A DNA stretch of 64,000 bases from Hyunsoonleella pacifica (GTDB lineage Bacteria; Bacteroidota; Bacteroidia; Flavobacteriales; Flavobacteriaceae): assembly GCF_004310335.1 (NCBI RefSeq), contig NZ_SIRS01000008.1, positions 1 through 64,000 of the forward strand, read 5' to 3'. Of this stretch, positions 16,353 to 27,095 are shown in pieces; position 1 is the stretch's first letter, and the number at the start of each line of letters is the position of its first letter. The position numbers were made by a program, and so were the translations under genes. Under the pieces are notes generated by a model that was not told the DNA's origin, searched no databases, and worked only from the letters and a program-made list of their open reading frames with translations.

Positions 16353-17318
16353 CTAAAGCTGTAATATCTTTTCCTTTTGGGTTTTAAATGGTTTAATTCT
16401 TGGTAATTCTTTTAACGCTAAATCTATATACGTCAAAGCCTGAGATTTGTTGTTTTTATAAGTATGTATTTGCGCCAAGCGGTAATGCGCCCAAGCTTTG
16501 GGAACGCCATCTTTTGCAGAATAATTATTAATATAAGCCTGTAGGCATTTTTCGCCTTTTTCCAATTCAATATTATATTCTGCTGCTACTTTACCTATTT
16601 GATAATGCAATGCATTGCGTTGGTGCTTTTTTTGTGCTTCTTCTATAGTTTTCAATGCTTTTTGTGGCTCATTTTTATTTTCATAAAAAGTTGTAAGCTT
16701 TTTGTAACATGTTAAAGAACCTCCTTCTTTAATGGCTTTCTTATAATAATCTTCTGCCAATTCTGGCTCATCATCATACTCATAAATATATCCCTTTGCT
16801 AGGTATCCATCTACTTTAGAAAGCGTTTCTAATTCCTCTGCATATTTTAAGGATTTACTTTTACTTCCTCCAAAAATACCCGGTAGCTGCATATATAATT
16901 CTACTAATGCCCAACGCGCATCTATGTGATTTTTATCAAGTTCTGCCGCTTTTAAAAAAGATGATTTTATATCCCCAATAAAACCTATGGCTTTAAATTT
17001 ATTTTGTAATGCTTTCATCCCTAAAACACCACCATATTTATAGTGGTAATTGGCTATGTTAGGATTTGCTTCTACCAATTTTTCATAGGTATCTATTGCT
17101 AAATCCCATTTTTCTTGGTGCCCGTAAGTATCTCCTAAAAGTTCTAACGCTTTTGTATCTTCTGGATGCGTTTCCAAATATGTTAATACGGTTGACTCTG
17201 CTTTTTTAAAGTTCTTTTTTTCTAAAAGCTGCTCTACCTCATCTAGCGATTCCTGAGAAAATACAATTATTGGCAATAACAAAAGAAGTGTAACGTATTT
17301 CATGCTTTTAGGGTACAT
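16353..17318 (-). CDS. secreted tetratricopeptide repeat protein
   Basis: 321 residues from the first ATG; the ATG five codons later (17303) gives a cleaner signal peptide (MKYVTLLLLLPIIVFSQ) and may be the true start. The mature part consists of several TPR units (KALELLGDTYGHQEKWDLAIDTYEKLVEANP, NEPQKALKTIEEAQKK, AHYRLAQIHTYKNNKSQALTYIDLAL), so it is a periplasmic scaffold. Partners unknown; it stands alone. Confidence 0.85.
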   Translation of the reverse strand: MYPKSMKYVTLLLLLPIIVFSQESLDEVEQLLEKKNFKKAESTVLTYLETHPEDTKALELLGDTYGHQEKWDLAIDTYEKLVEANPNIANYHYKYGGVLGMKALQNKFKAIGFIGDIKSSFLKAAELDKNHIDARWALVELYMQLPGIFGGSKSKSLKYAEELETLSKVDGYLAKGYIYEYDDEPELAEDYYKKAIKEGGSLTCYKKLTTFYENKNEPQKALKTIEEAQKKHQRNALHYQIGKVAAEYNIELEKGEKCLQAYINNYSAKDGVPKAWAHYRLAQIHTYKNNKSQALTYIDLALKELPRIKPFKTQKEKILQL

Positions 17319-17514
17319 TATCGCAAAAATAAATGTTTTAAATGATTTAATTTTCCGATTAAGATAATCTTAAGATTTAATATGTCGCTAGTACTTTTTA
17401 AGTCTGTTTTACTCATAAAATGATTAACTTCCCTCATCGAACGAAAGGACTTACCCATTTATTGTTTTTTTGGAATAGCTTTTGAACGTAGTTTAGATAT
17501 AAAATTAAATTGAA

Positions 17515-20500
17515 ATGAACATAGCACTAGCGAAACAAACTATATTACTCTTTATGATTCTACTATTTTCAAACATCTTCCATGCTCAAAATAATAATTA
17601 TGAGGATTTATGGAAAACTGTTGAAAAACTTGAAAAAGAAGGGTTATCAAAGTCTGCTTTAAAAAAAGTTGAAGCAATAGCATTAAAAGCTATAAAAGAT
17701 GAAAATCATCCTCAAGTTATAAAAACTATGCTTTACAAAAGTAAATATGCCTTAGTTTTAGAAGAAGATGCGCAACTTAATATCATTAACAATTTTAAAG
17801 CTGAAATTGCTAAAAGCGAATTTCCAACAAAAAATATTTTAGAAAGTATTTTAGCCAATTTATACTGGCAATATTTCCAGCAAAATAGATGGAAATTTTA
17901 CAACCGCACTCAAACTTCTACTAAAGTTAACTCTGAAGATTTTAGAACATGGGATTTACAAACGCTATTTAACGAAGTACATTTACACTTTCAAAATTCC
18001 TTAAAGAGTGGATTATTACTCCAGATGGAGCCCATTGAAAAATACAGTGTATTACTAAATGAGCAAAAAAATTCTAAACAATTTAGACCTACGCTTTTTG
18101 ACTTTCTAGCACAAAACGCCTTAGATTTTTATAAAACCAATGAAACGCACATTACTAAGCCTGCTTACAAATTTGAGATTGACACACCTGAATATTTAGC
18201 AGATGCAACATCATTTTCGGTTTTAAATATTGAAACAAAAGACACTACATCTTTACAACTAAATGCTTTAGAAATTTATAAAGCTTTAATTCGTTTTCAT
18301 TTAAATAACACATCTCCTTTTGCTTTAGCTGATGTAAATGTTGAGCGTTTAAAATTTGTAAAACAACACGCCACTTTTAACACCAAAGACGATGCTTTTT
18401 TAGCCGCTTTAAAAGCTGAAAAACAACATTTACAAGCACATGAAGTTTCTGGTTTATATGATTTTGAAATTGCTTCACTCCATTTTGAAAAAAGTAAACA
18501 GTATATTCCCAAAAAGCAGGAAGCGTATCGCTGGAAAGCTAAAGAAGCTGCTGATATTTGTGATACAGTTACCACCAAGTTTCCTGAAAGTCGTGCTGCT
18601 GAAAAATGCAAGGTTTTAAAATCGAGAATTTGTCATGAATCATTACAAATTACAGCAGAATCTTTTTTACCCATAGAAGAGCATTCTCGTATTTTGGTAC
18701 GTTACAAGAATTTAGACACTGTTACTTTTAAAGCGTATCAACTTTCCGAACGTCAAATTAAAACCTTTAACAAAACATACAGGCAAGACGAACAGTGGGC
18801 GTTCATTAAAAAATTAAAAGTATTTACATCTTGGGAAAGCAACCTAAAAAACGAAGGCGATTTTCAAACCCATACCACAGAAATTGTAGTACCAAAACTA
18901 GCTAATGGTAGATATTTAATTGTAACAAGAACACAAGCAGAAAACGAAAATAATTTTGCTTTTGCACAACTACAAGTAACTAATATGGCTTTGGTTGAAA
19001 ATGAAACGGACGACCATAAAATATTTCAAGTTATAGATAGAAATAATGGGCGTCCTATTGTTGGTGCTAAAATTGAAATGTCTTATTACAAACGTCACGA
19101 TAGAAAAACCCAATTTGAAAATTATACTTCAGATCAGCTTGGACAAATACAGCTAAAAAAGTTAGGTAGTGGCTGGTATAGAAATATAAACCTTAAAGTG
19201 AAAAACGGGAACGAATTAGCTTATTTTGGAAATTATTATGTGAATCAACGCTACAAAAATCAAAAACAAACAACACAATACAACGCATTTCTATTTACTG
19301 ATAGAAGTATCTACAGACCTAGTCAAATAGTGTATTTTAAGGCTATTACTATGAAAACTGAAGATGGAACATCTAACGTTATTGCAAATCATGATGTAGA
19401 AGTAACGCTTTACAATACTAATGGCGAATCTGTTACAACAGTTAAACTTGTTACTAATGATTTTGGTTCTGTTTCTGGGGAGTTAATATTACCTAATACT
19501 GGTTTAAATGGTAAATATTGGATAGATTTAAGTTCAAGTAAAGGATATTTCGGTAGAAATCGTCTCTATTTCTCTGTTGAAGAATACAAACGCCCAAAAT
19601 TTGAAACCTCTTTTAATCCTGTTGCCGAAACCTTTAAAATTAATGACTCTATTACGGTAAAAGGCAAGGCTCTAGCTTATGCTGGCAGTAATATTACAAA
19701 TGCAAAAGTAGTGTATCGTGTACATAGAAAAGTGCAATATCCACGTTGGTATTTTTGGTATCGCCCTTATGCAAACAGCGAGCCTCAAGAAATTGCTCAC
19801 GGAGAAACTATTACTGATGATTCTGGAAATTTTGAAGTTATATTTAAGGCGCTCCCAGACGAAAGTGTAGACAAAAGTAGTTTACCTATTTTTAAATATG
19901 AAGTTATTGCTGATGTAACTGACATTAATGGTGAGACCAGAAGTGATACAACTATAGTAAATGTTGGTTATCATGCCCTAATTGCTAACATTACTATTGC
20001 AGAACGCTTAGATAAAAGGCTAAAAGACCATAACATCAATATCGATTCTAAAAACTTAAACGGAGAATATGCTCCAGCAAAAGGTGTTATAAAAATACAC
20101 AAACTGGTTTCGCCGAAATTTACATTAAGACCTCGACCTTGGCCAGCACCAGACTATCAAGAATTATCTAAAGAAAGATTTAAAACACTGTTTCCCCATG
20201 ACGCTTATACCAATGAACATAATCCTGCTAATTGGGAAAAAGGCGCTTTAGTTTTTGAAAAGACTTTTAATACCGAAAAATCAAAACATATACCTCTTGG
20301 TAAACTTAGAAAATGGGAGTCTGGAGCATACCTCATCACTCTTGAAACTAAAGACAAATTTGGACAATTGGTAAAGGATGAAATGAAAACTGTGCTTTAT
20401 AACACTAAAGATGAAAGCGTACCAGACCAACAACTATTTACAATATCAACTGATAAACTAATATATAATATTAATGACACTGTCTTGATAACTATTGGTT

Positions 20501-23500
20501 CTTCTGCTAAAAATATGGCAGTAACTATCACTGTAGAAAAAAACAGGAATATCATCAAAAAAGAAATCATTACTTTAAATAATAATAAAAGAGTAATTAG
20601 TGTGCCTGTAACATCTGAGGACTTAGGCGGGTTTGCGGTTAACTATAGTTTTGCTTCATTTAATAGTTTTCATGAAGGTACAGAAGTTATTGCTGTCCCT
20701 TATCCTAAAACAGATTTAGAGATTGAAACTCTTACTTTTAGAGATAAACTACAACCTGGAACAAACGAAACCTGGCGCTTTAAAATCAAAGGACCTAAAG
20801 GCGATAAAGTGAGTGCTGAACTACTGGCGAGTATGTATGATGCGTCTTTAGACCAATTTAAAACACACCAATGGGGTTTTAATCCCATTCAACATCATAG
20901 TTATTACAGCAATTTAAACATGGATGCCTACTCAAGCTTTGGAACGGAACATTTTAGAGTCTACCAAGAGCGGTTTTCACATCGTCTTAAACCGCAAGGC
21001 TATGATAAATTGAATTGGTTTGGGTTGTATTTCGGAAATCATAATTTTCGTCCTAGAAATTCAAAGGTAATGGTAAGAGGAGTTGCTGGAATTCAAATCG
21101 TAGAAGATCAAATTGAACTTGAAGAATCAACTCTATCAATAGCATCAAATAAAGTAATGCTAGATAAAATAACTGAAGTTGGTTATGAAGCTGAAGCTCG
21201 ATACGAAACTAAAGAACCTAAAAGCTTGCCTCCGGCACCCAACTCTCCAGAAGTTAAAGGCGAAAAACCAAATTTCGAAAACATAAAAATTCGCAAAAAC
21301 TTGCAAGAAACTGCCTTTTTCTTCCCTCAATTAAAAACAGACGAAGATGGCAACATCAGTTTTAGTTTTTCAACACCAGAGGCGTTAACCCAATGGAAAT
21401 TGCAATTGTTATCACACACTAAATCTTTAGAAAGTGCAACAACAACTTTAACCGCTGTAACTCAAAAAGAGCTCATGGTAATTCCTAATGCACCGCGTTT
21501 TTTACGTGAGGGCGATAATATTACCATAAGCAGTAAAATTTCAAACTTAACAGATAAATCTTTAAGTGGTAAAGCCAAATTAGTTTTAATTGATGCTATT
21601 TCTGGAGAAGATATTACTCATAAGTTGCTCAATTCTCTACCTTCTGGCGAGTTAGAAGGGACTTCTTTTTTGGTTAATGCAAAAAGTAACACCCAAGTAT
21701 CTTGGAATTTATCAATCCCAGATAATGTTCAGGCTATTCAATATAAAATTCTAGCAACTACTGGAGATTTTAGTGATGGCGAACAAAATGCATTACCTGT
21801 TTTAAGCAATAGAATGTTAGTTACTGAAACCTTACCAATGTGGGTAAAAAGTAACGAAACAAGAACTTTTAGTTTGGATAAACTAAAGACGAATTCCTCA
21901 ACGACACTAAAACATCATAAGTTAACATTAGAGATAACTTCAAATCCTGCATGGTATGCAGTGCAAGCACTACCATACTTAATGGAATATCCTTATGAGT
22001 GTAATGAGCAAACATTTTCTAGATATTATGCTAATGCTTTAGCAAGTCATATTGCAAACTCAAACTCTAGAATACAAGAAGTATTTAATCAGTGGGCATC
22101 TCAAGATGCACTTATTTCAAATCTTGAAAAAAATCAAGAGTTAAAATCCATTTTAATACAAGAAACACCGTGGCTGCGTGATGCACAAAGTGAAACTGAG
22201 CAGAAAAAACGTATTGCGTTATTATTTGATTTAAATAAAATGAATAATGAGTTGCAATCGGCCATCAACAAATTAAAATCTAATCAAATGGTTTCAGGTG
22301 GTTGGTCTTGGTTTAAAGGCGGCTACGAAAACCGATACATTACACAACACATTATTGCTGGATTTGGACACCTTAATAAACTTGGTGTCATGCAGAATAG
22401 TAACGAAAGGGTAATGATATCCAAAGCTATTAGCTACTTAGACACTCAATTTATAAAAGAATATAAAGACATTAGAAAGTACAATGCTAAAGTAGATTTA
22501 AATAAAGATCATTTAAGTTATACGCAATTACATTACCTATACATGCGTAGCTTCTTCCCTGAACTAAAAACGTCAAAAGAAGTTGAAAAAATTATGGCAT
22601 ATTATCAAACCCAAATTCAGAAATATTGGCTAAAACGTTCGTTATATGCTAAAGGCATGATGGCTTTGATCTCTCATAGAAATAATGATAATAGCACAAC
22701 TGCTAAAATTTTGAATTCACTGCAAGAAACAAGTATAACTTCTGATGAATTAGGTATGTATTGGAAAACCAACACCAACTCTTGGTATTGGCATCAAGCA
22801 CCTATTGAAACTCAAGCATTGATGATTGAAACGTTTTCAGAAGCAGGTAATACCATTCAACCTGAATCTGAAAACACCAAAACTATTGATAATCTTAAAA
22901 TCTGGTTACTTAAAAACAAACAGACTAACAGGTGGAAAACTACAAAAGCCACTACTGAAGCTGTTTATGCTTTATTGCTTCAGGGAAGCGATTGGTTATC
23001 AGTTACCGATATGGTTGATGTGGTTTTGGGTGGACAAAACATTGAGCCTTCAAAACTCGAAGATGTTGCTGTAGAAGCTGGAACTGGTTATTTTAAAACC
23101 TCTTGGACTTCCTCTGAAATTGAACCCAAAATGGCAGATGTAAGTATTTCTAAAAAAGGAACAGGTATTGCCTGGGGGGCTTTATATTGGCAGTATTTTG
23201 AGGATTTAGATAAAATTACTTCCGCTGAGACACCTTTGCAATTAAAGAAGAAATTATTCTTAAAAAAGAACACAGATACTGGCGAAGAAATTATAGAAAT
23301 CACTGAAAATACCAGTTTGAAAGTAGGCGATTTAATTAGAGTGCGTATCGAATTAAAAAGTGATAGAAACATGGAGTTCTTACACATGAAAGATATGCGA
23401 GCCTCTGGATTAGAACCTGTAAATGTATTTTCTAAATACAAATGGCAAGATGGTTTGGGGTATTATGAAAGTACTAAAGATGCATCTACAAACTTCTTTT

Positions 23501-23652
23501 TTGACTATTTACCAAAAGGCATTTATGTATTTGAATACGATTTAAGAGTTAATAATGCTGGAAATATGAGTAACGGTATTACCACAATACAAAGCATGTA
23601 TGCTCCTGAATATAACAGCCACAGTGAAGGCGTTAAAATTAAAGTGAATTAA
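17515..23652 (+). CDS. alpha-2-macroglobulin-like protein with thioester motif
   Basis: 2045 residues, the largest gene here. A signal peptide ends near NIFHAQ; there is no lipobox. The first 550 residues are helical and lineage-specific. An MG2 domain lies near residue 600 (SIYRPSQIVYFKA). The alpha-2-macroglobulin core is near 1258 (ETAFFFPQLKTDEDGNISFSF, ALTQWKL). The thioester motif YECNEQTFSRY has Cys1496 and Gln1499, then a terpenoid-cyclase-like helical domain. Such proteins trap proteases in the envelope; whether this one does is inferred. Usual bacterial members (about 1600-1800) are shorter and lipid-anchored. It converges with a LytTR regulator, overlapping by 4 bases. Confidence 0.92.
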   Translation: MNIALAKQTILLFMILLFSNIFHAQNNNYEDLWKTVEKLEKEGLSKSALKKVEAIALKAIKDENHPQVIKTMLYKSKYALVLEEDAQLNIINNFKAEIAKSEFPTKNILESILANLYWQYFQQNRWKFYNRTQTSTKVNSEDFRTWDLQTLFNEVHLHFQNSLKSGLLLQMEPIEKYSVLLNEQKNSKQFRPTLFDFLAQNALDFYKTNETHITKPAYKFEIDTPEYLADATSFSVLNIETKDTTSLQLNALEIYKALIRFHLNNTSPFALADVNVERLKFVKQHATFNTKDDAFLAALKAEKQHLQAHEVSGLYDFEIASLHFEKSKQYIPKKQEAYRWKAKEAADICDTVTTKFPESRAAEKCKVLKSRICHESLQITAESFLPIEEHSRILVRYKNLDTVTFKAYQLSERQIKTFNKTYRQDEQWAFIKKLKVFTSWESNLKNEGDFQTHTTEIVVPKLANGRYLIVTRTQAENENNFAFAQLQVTNMALVENETDDHKIFQVIDRNNGRPIVGAKIEMSYYKRHDRKTQFENYTSDQLGQIQLKKLGSGWYRNINLKVKNGNELAYFGNYYVNQRYKNQKQTTQYNAFLFTDRSIYRPSQIVYFKAITMKTEDGTSNVIANHDVEVTLYNTNGESVTTVKLVTNDFGSVSGELILPNTGLNGKYWIDLSSSKGYFGRNRLYFSVEEYKRPKFETSFNPVAETFKINDSITVKGKALAYAGSNITNAKVVYRVHRKVQYPRWYFWYRPYANSEPQEIAHGETITDDSGNFEVIFKALPDESVDKSSLPIFKYEVIADVTDINGETRSDTTIVNVGYHALIANITIAERLDKRLKDHNINIDSKNLNGEYAPAKGVIKIHKLVSPKFTLRPRPWPAPDYQELSKERFKTLFPHDAYTNEHNPANWEKGALVFEKTFNTEKSKHIPLGKLRKWESGAYLITLETKDKFGQLVKDEMKTVLYNTKDESVPDQQLFTISTDKLIYNINDTVLITIGSSAKNMAVTITVEKNRNIIKKEIITLNNNKRVISVPVTSEDLGGFAVNYSFASFNSFHEGTEVIAVPYPKTDLEIETLTFRDKLQPGTNETWRFKIKGPKGDKVSAELLASMYDASLDQFKTHQWGFNPIQHHSYYSNLNMDAYSSFGTEHFRVYQERFSHRLKPQGYDKLNWFGLYFGNHNFRPRNSKVMVRGVAGIQIVEDQIELEESTLSIASNKVMLDKITEVGYEAEARYETKEPKSLPPAPNSPEVKGEKPNFENIKIRKNLQETAFFFPQLKTDEDGNISFSFSTPEALTQWKLQLLSHTKSLESATTTLTAVTQKELMVIPNAPRFLREGDNITISSKISNLTDKSLSGKAKLVLIDAISGEDITHKLLNSLPSGELEGTSFLVNAKSNTQVSWNLSIPDNVQAIQYKILATTGDFSDGEQNALPVLSNRMLVTETLPMWVKSNETRTFSLDKLKTNSSTTLKHHKLTLEITSNPAWYAVQALPYLMEYPYECNEQTFSRYYANALASHIANSNSRIQEVFNQWASQDALISNLEKNQELKSILIQETPWLRDAQSETEQKKRIALLFDLNKMNNELQSAINKLKSNQMVSGGWSWFKGGYENRYITQHIIAGFGHLNKLGVMQNSNERVMISKAISYLDTQFIKEYKDIRKYNAKVDLNKDHLSYTQLHYLYMRSFFPELKTSKEVEKIMAYYQTQIQKYWLKRSLYAKGMMALISHRNNDNSTTAKILNSLQETSITSDELGMYWKTNTNSWYWHQAPIETQALMIETFSEAGNTIQPESENTKTIDNLKIWLLKNKQTNRWKTTKATTEAVYALLLQGSDWLSVTDMVDVVLGGQNIEPSKLEDVAVEAGTGYFKTSWTSSEIEPKMADVSISKKGTGIAWGALYWQYFEDLDKITSAETPLQLKKKLFLKKNTDTGEEIIEITENTSLKVGDLIRVRIELKSDRNMEFLHMKDMRASGLEPVNVFSKYKWQDGLGYYESTKDASTNFFFDYLPKGIYVFEYDLRVNNAGNMSNGITTIQSMYAPEYNSHSEGVKIKVN

Positions 23653-24374
23653 AAACTTAATTGCTCTTTAAAAATATAGGATTGTCTTCTGGAGATTTCA
23701 ATTTCTTCTCCAGAATTCATTTCTACTTTTAGTTTGCCATTGAACCAAGACACTACTTTTTTTACCTCATTAATATTAATAATTTGCTGTCTGTTTGCTC
23801 TAAAAAACACATTTTTGGGCAACTTCTCCTCTATCTGAGTTAGCGATTTATAGATTAATGGTTTATTGTTTTCAAAAAATACGCGCGTATAGTTTCCAAC
23901 GATTTCAAACATAGAAATATCTTGAATTTTTACTAACCAGCATTTTTCGCCATCTTTAATAAAAATCTGTTTATCTAAACTTAAAGTATTATCGCTTTCT
24001 GGCGATAAATTATCAGTAGCTTTTTCAATGACCTTATTAATACTTTGAGTGAATCGTTTTTGATTTATAGGTTTTAACAAATAATCAAACGCATTGTATT
24101 CAAAAGATTTAATAGCATACTCATCAAATGCTGTTGTAAAGATGACAATTGGTACTTCATCTAGCATTTCCAAAAGTTGAAACCCATCTTTCTCAGGCAT
24201 ATTTATATCTAAAAATATTAGATTAGGCTTTGTTTCTATAATTAACTTATAACCTTCGTCTACATTTGCTGCCTCGCCCAATACTTCTATTTCTTTATGC
24301 GCTTTAATAAGCTCTTTTAATTCATTACGAGCCAAACGTGAATCTTCAACTATAACGGCCTTTAAGTGTATCAT
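23649..24374 (-). CDS. LytTR-family DNA-binding response regulator
   Basis: 241 residues: receiver domain (1-120, phospho-acceptor Asp56 in IFLDINMPEKDGF) and a C-terminal LytTR DNA-binding domain (about 140-240, with FFRANRQQIININEVKKV). Its ATG overlaps the end of the sensor kinase gene by 4 bases, so the two form a coupled two-component system. Targets are not visible in the sequence. Confidence 0.94.
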   Translation of the reverse strand: MIHLKAVIVEDSRLARNELKELIKAHKEIEVLGEAANVDEGYKLIIETKPNLIFLDINMPEKDGFQLLEMLDEVPIVIFTTAFDEYAIKSFEYNAFDYLLKPINQKRFTQSINKVIEKATDNLSPESDNTLSLDKQIFIKDGEKCWLVKIQDISMFEIVGNYTRVFFENNKPLIYKSLTQIEEKLPKNVFFRANRQQIININEVKKVVSWFNGKLKVEMNSGEEIEISRRQSYIFKEQLSF

Positions 24375-25429
24375 TGCAAAGGAATTTTTATAGTGGCAAC
24401 TACATTACTATTTAATTCTTCTAAGTTAAATGTAGCACGTTCTCCATAGAGTAATTCAAGACGCCTCTTAATATTTTGAACACCCAATTGAGTGCCTTTT
24501 TTAGTTTGCGTTAAATGCCCCGTATTGGATACTTCTACTTTTAATTGATTATCTGCTACTTTTGAACTTAGACTAATTTTACCACCATCTTTAAGATTAG
24601 AAATTCCATGTTTTATGGCATTTTCTATTAACATCTGAATAATCATGGGTGGAATTTTAATATTTAAAGATGATTCATCAATATTCATAATAAATGTAAG
24701 TCGGTCTTCAAACTGTATTTTAGAAACTGCAATGTAATTCTCGACCATATCTAACTCATCTTCTAAAGCTATAGAATTTGAATCACTTTTAGTTAACGAA
24801 TAGCGCAATGTTTCTGATAAACTAGTAAGCAGCACTCTTGCTTTATTAACATCTTCTAATATTAAACCGCGAATATTATTTAAACTGTTAAACATAAAAT
24901 GCGGATTAATTTGCCCTTTTAGTGTGTTAAGCTGAGATTCTCTTAAATTACTCTCTAATTGTATTTGTTTTAACTGAACTGATTTTAATTGATGATATAT
25001 TTTAATGGTTAAAAACACAAAAAACCACACAAAAAACAAGGTCATAAAATAAAACAAATTATATATTTTACCTTTAAATGTAACAGATGTATTAGTGCCT
25101 CTAATATGGAAAGCAGCTACATCTAAAATTGGCCAGATTATTAAAGAATATAACAACTGTACTCCAACAAAAACGATAATAAGTTTCAAAATGTTTTGTT
25201 TTAAATTGGCAATATTCAGCTTATAATCAATAAATAACGATATAATATAGCTACATAAAAAAGCAAATACACCACACAACATACTCTCTGCCCAGAAATA
25301 CAGTTTGAATTTATATTCCAACTCTTCAGATCTTATAAAAATTTTAGGTATAGCCAATGTGGTTGTAAATAGTAAAACCCAACCTATGGCTGCAAATATG
25401 ATATAATATTTATTTACTGATAATTTCAT
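24371..25429 (-). CDS. LytS/YehU-type sensor histidine kinase
   Basis: 352 residues. Four hydrophobic segments span residues about 8-145, then a coiled linker and a His_kinase domain with phospho-acceptor His in NPHFMFNSLNNIRG, followed by a HATPase with LIENAIKHGI and GVQNIKRRLELLYG. There is no separate periplasmic sensor domain, so the signal is probably sensed within or at the membrane. It is followed by its LytTR regulator. Confidence 0.93.
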   Translation of the reverse strand: MKLSVNKYYIIFAAIGWVLLFTTTLAIPKIFIRSEELEYKFKLYFWAESMLCGVFAFLCSYIISLFIDYKLNIANLKQNILKLIIVFVGVQLLYSLIIWPILDVAAFHIRGTNTSVTFKGKIYNLFYFMTLFFVWFFVFLTIKIYHQLKSVQLKQIQLESNLRESQLNTLKGQINPHFMFNSLNNIRGLILEDVNKARVLLTSLSETLRYSLTKSDSNSIALEDELDMVENYIAVSKIQFEDRLTFIMNIDESSLNIKIPPMIIQMLIENAIKHGISNLKDGGKISLSSKVADNQLKVEVSNTGHLTQTKKGTQLGVQNIKRRLELLYGERATFNLEELNSNVVATIKIPLQ

Positions 25430-25574
25430 GTACTGCTTTTATTTTCAAAAAATAATTGTGATATTTTCTAAATAACTCAATATACATATTTACTTCGATT
25501 CTTCTTCTATTCAATTATTTTCTTTGTATTTGAGTTTTAATGGTATATCGTATTCTATATAAATTAATGCTATT

Positions 25575-26804
25575 CTATATTTTTAGAGCATCCCATATAC
25601 TCCACATTGTTTCCATAGAATTTTCTTTTTTAGAATCTGTATTAGTAATAAAAATTCTTCCTGTTTTATTTTCTGTATTGAAAAACATCATAGTATTTGT
25701 TCCTGGATCGCCACCTGTATGACCAATGACATTATAAGCTAATTCTTTATCTATAAATAACCCAACATTAAAATTATCTTTTCCGCCTAATGCATCTTGT
25801 TCCAATTGAGATTTAAAAAACGTTTTGTAGCTACTGGCATTTAAAATGCTACCTTTTCCAGAATAACCATTAATTAACTCTATTAGAAATTTACTCAAAT
25901 CTGTACTTGATGTAATAAGACCTCCATCAGGATAAGAGAGAATTTTGTAATACGGCAATTCTTCATCATCATAGTATAATTTTGAATAGCTTTCGCTATC
26001 AGCTTCCTCAATAAACCAAGTTGTAGAATTCATATTTAAGGGTTGAAATATGTGTTCTTTTGTAAATTCGTTAAACGGTGTATTCGAAGCATATTCTACT
26101 ACTAGAGCACATAGTGCTGCTCCAATATTACTGTATTCTCTTAATGCTCCAGGTTTTCTTTTAGGGAAGGTAGAAAGGCTGTAAAATGCTTCATCTTTTT
26201 TCAAAACCTTCCTCATATAGTCTGCCAAAGGCATCCAATTTTTAGATGGGTTTTGGTAGTATAACTCATAACGCTTTAGTTGTTCACTGATAGGAATATC
26301 GTCTTTATTCACATAACATGTTTGCATGTAAATATCAGTATCAACAATAGAGCTCGTGTGAGTTGCTAATTGCCTAATAGTAATCGATATATCGGGATAA
26401 TTAGGATTTACAACTTCAAAAGGCAGATATTTATTAATTGGATCATCCAAAGTAACAAAACCCATTTCTTCTGCTTTTAAGAGCGCTGCTGCTATAAACA
26501 CCTTAGAGATAGACGCTATATTAATTACAGTATTCTCAGTATACTTTTTCTTTTTATGTACATCTGCATACCCAAAACCTCGATTATATAGTATTCCTGT
26601 AGAGTCTACAATAGATACTGCGAATCCATTAAAAACAGCTTTATCATACAAACTTTCAATCTCATTAGTAATACTGTCTAGGATTGGATTTGGTTGTGTT
26701 GCATTATTATTTTCATTGTGTTTTACATGCTCTTTACAAGAGTTAACAATTAATAGTAATACCAGAAAAACTATTGTAGTACTTATACTTTTTGTCTTTT
26801 TCAT
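25575..26804 (-). CDS. class C beta-lactamase-like serine hydrolase, lipoprotein
   Basis: 409 residues. A lipobox (IVNSC, Cys23) predicts a membrane-anchored protein. The serine hydrolase motifs of the beta-lactamase/D-peptidase family are present: SISK (Ser98, Lys101), Tyr-Ser-Asn in REYSNIGAAL, and HTGGDPG replacing Lys-Thr-Gly. Members include peptidases and esterases as well as beta-lactamases, so antibiotic resistance should not be assumed. It stands alone; the 291 gene-free bases upstream (26805-27095) hold no clear element beyond GATTGAT direct repeats. Confidence 0.88.
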   Translation of the reverse strand: MKKTKSISTTIVFLVLLLIVNSCKEHVKHNENNNATQPNPILDSITNEIESLYDKAVFNGFAVSIVDSTGILYNRGFGYADVHKKKKYTENTVINIASISKVFIAAALLKAEEMGFVTLDDPINKYLPFEVVNPNYPDISITIRQLATHTSSIVDTDIYMQTCYVNKDDIPISEQLKRYELYYQNPSKNWMPLADYMRKVLKKDEAFYSLSTFPKRKPGALREYSNIGAALCALVVEYASNTPFNEFTKEHIFQPLNMNSTTWFIEEADSESYSKLYYDDEELPYYKILSYPDGGLITSSTDLSKFLIELINGYSGKGSILNASSYKTFFKSQLEQDALGGKDNFNVGLFIDKELAYNVIGHTGGDPGTNTMMFFNTENKTGRIFITNTDSKKENSMETMWSIWDALKI

Positions 26805-27095
26805 AGTCTTAATATATTAGGTGTATTATCATATCTAAAACATTAACTACTAGACTAATTAAAACTTTAACTAAATTGATCATAACATTATTCGTTTTTT
26901 GATTGATGATTGATGATGTAAAGGTATCTTATAAATACACTAAATAAAGTGAGATTATGATGAATGGTAAAATGATGCCATAAGCGGTAAAAGTCTCTTG
27001 ATTGTTAGACAAACAGCAACTTTACGACAAAACACTAAGTAAAGATTAATTTATAAAACCTTATCTTTCAATTTACTAACTATAAAAATAAGATT

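Noticed and set aside
16172-16387. 71-residue plus-strand reading frame with a hydrophobic start
   Set aside because: It runs through the dispersed element copy B and the nested palindrome and overlaps the end of the TPR gene; there is no sign of coding constraint.
25575-26804. Antibiotic-resistance beta-lactamase
   Set aside because: The family motifs also fit peptidases and esterases, the Lys-Thr-Gly motif is changed to His-Thr-Gly, and there is no resistance context.
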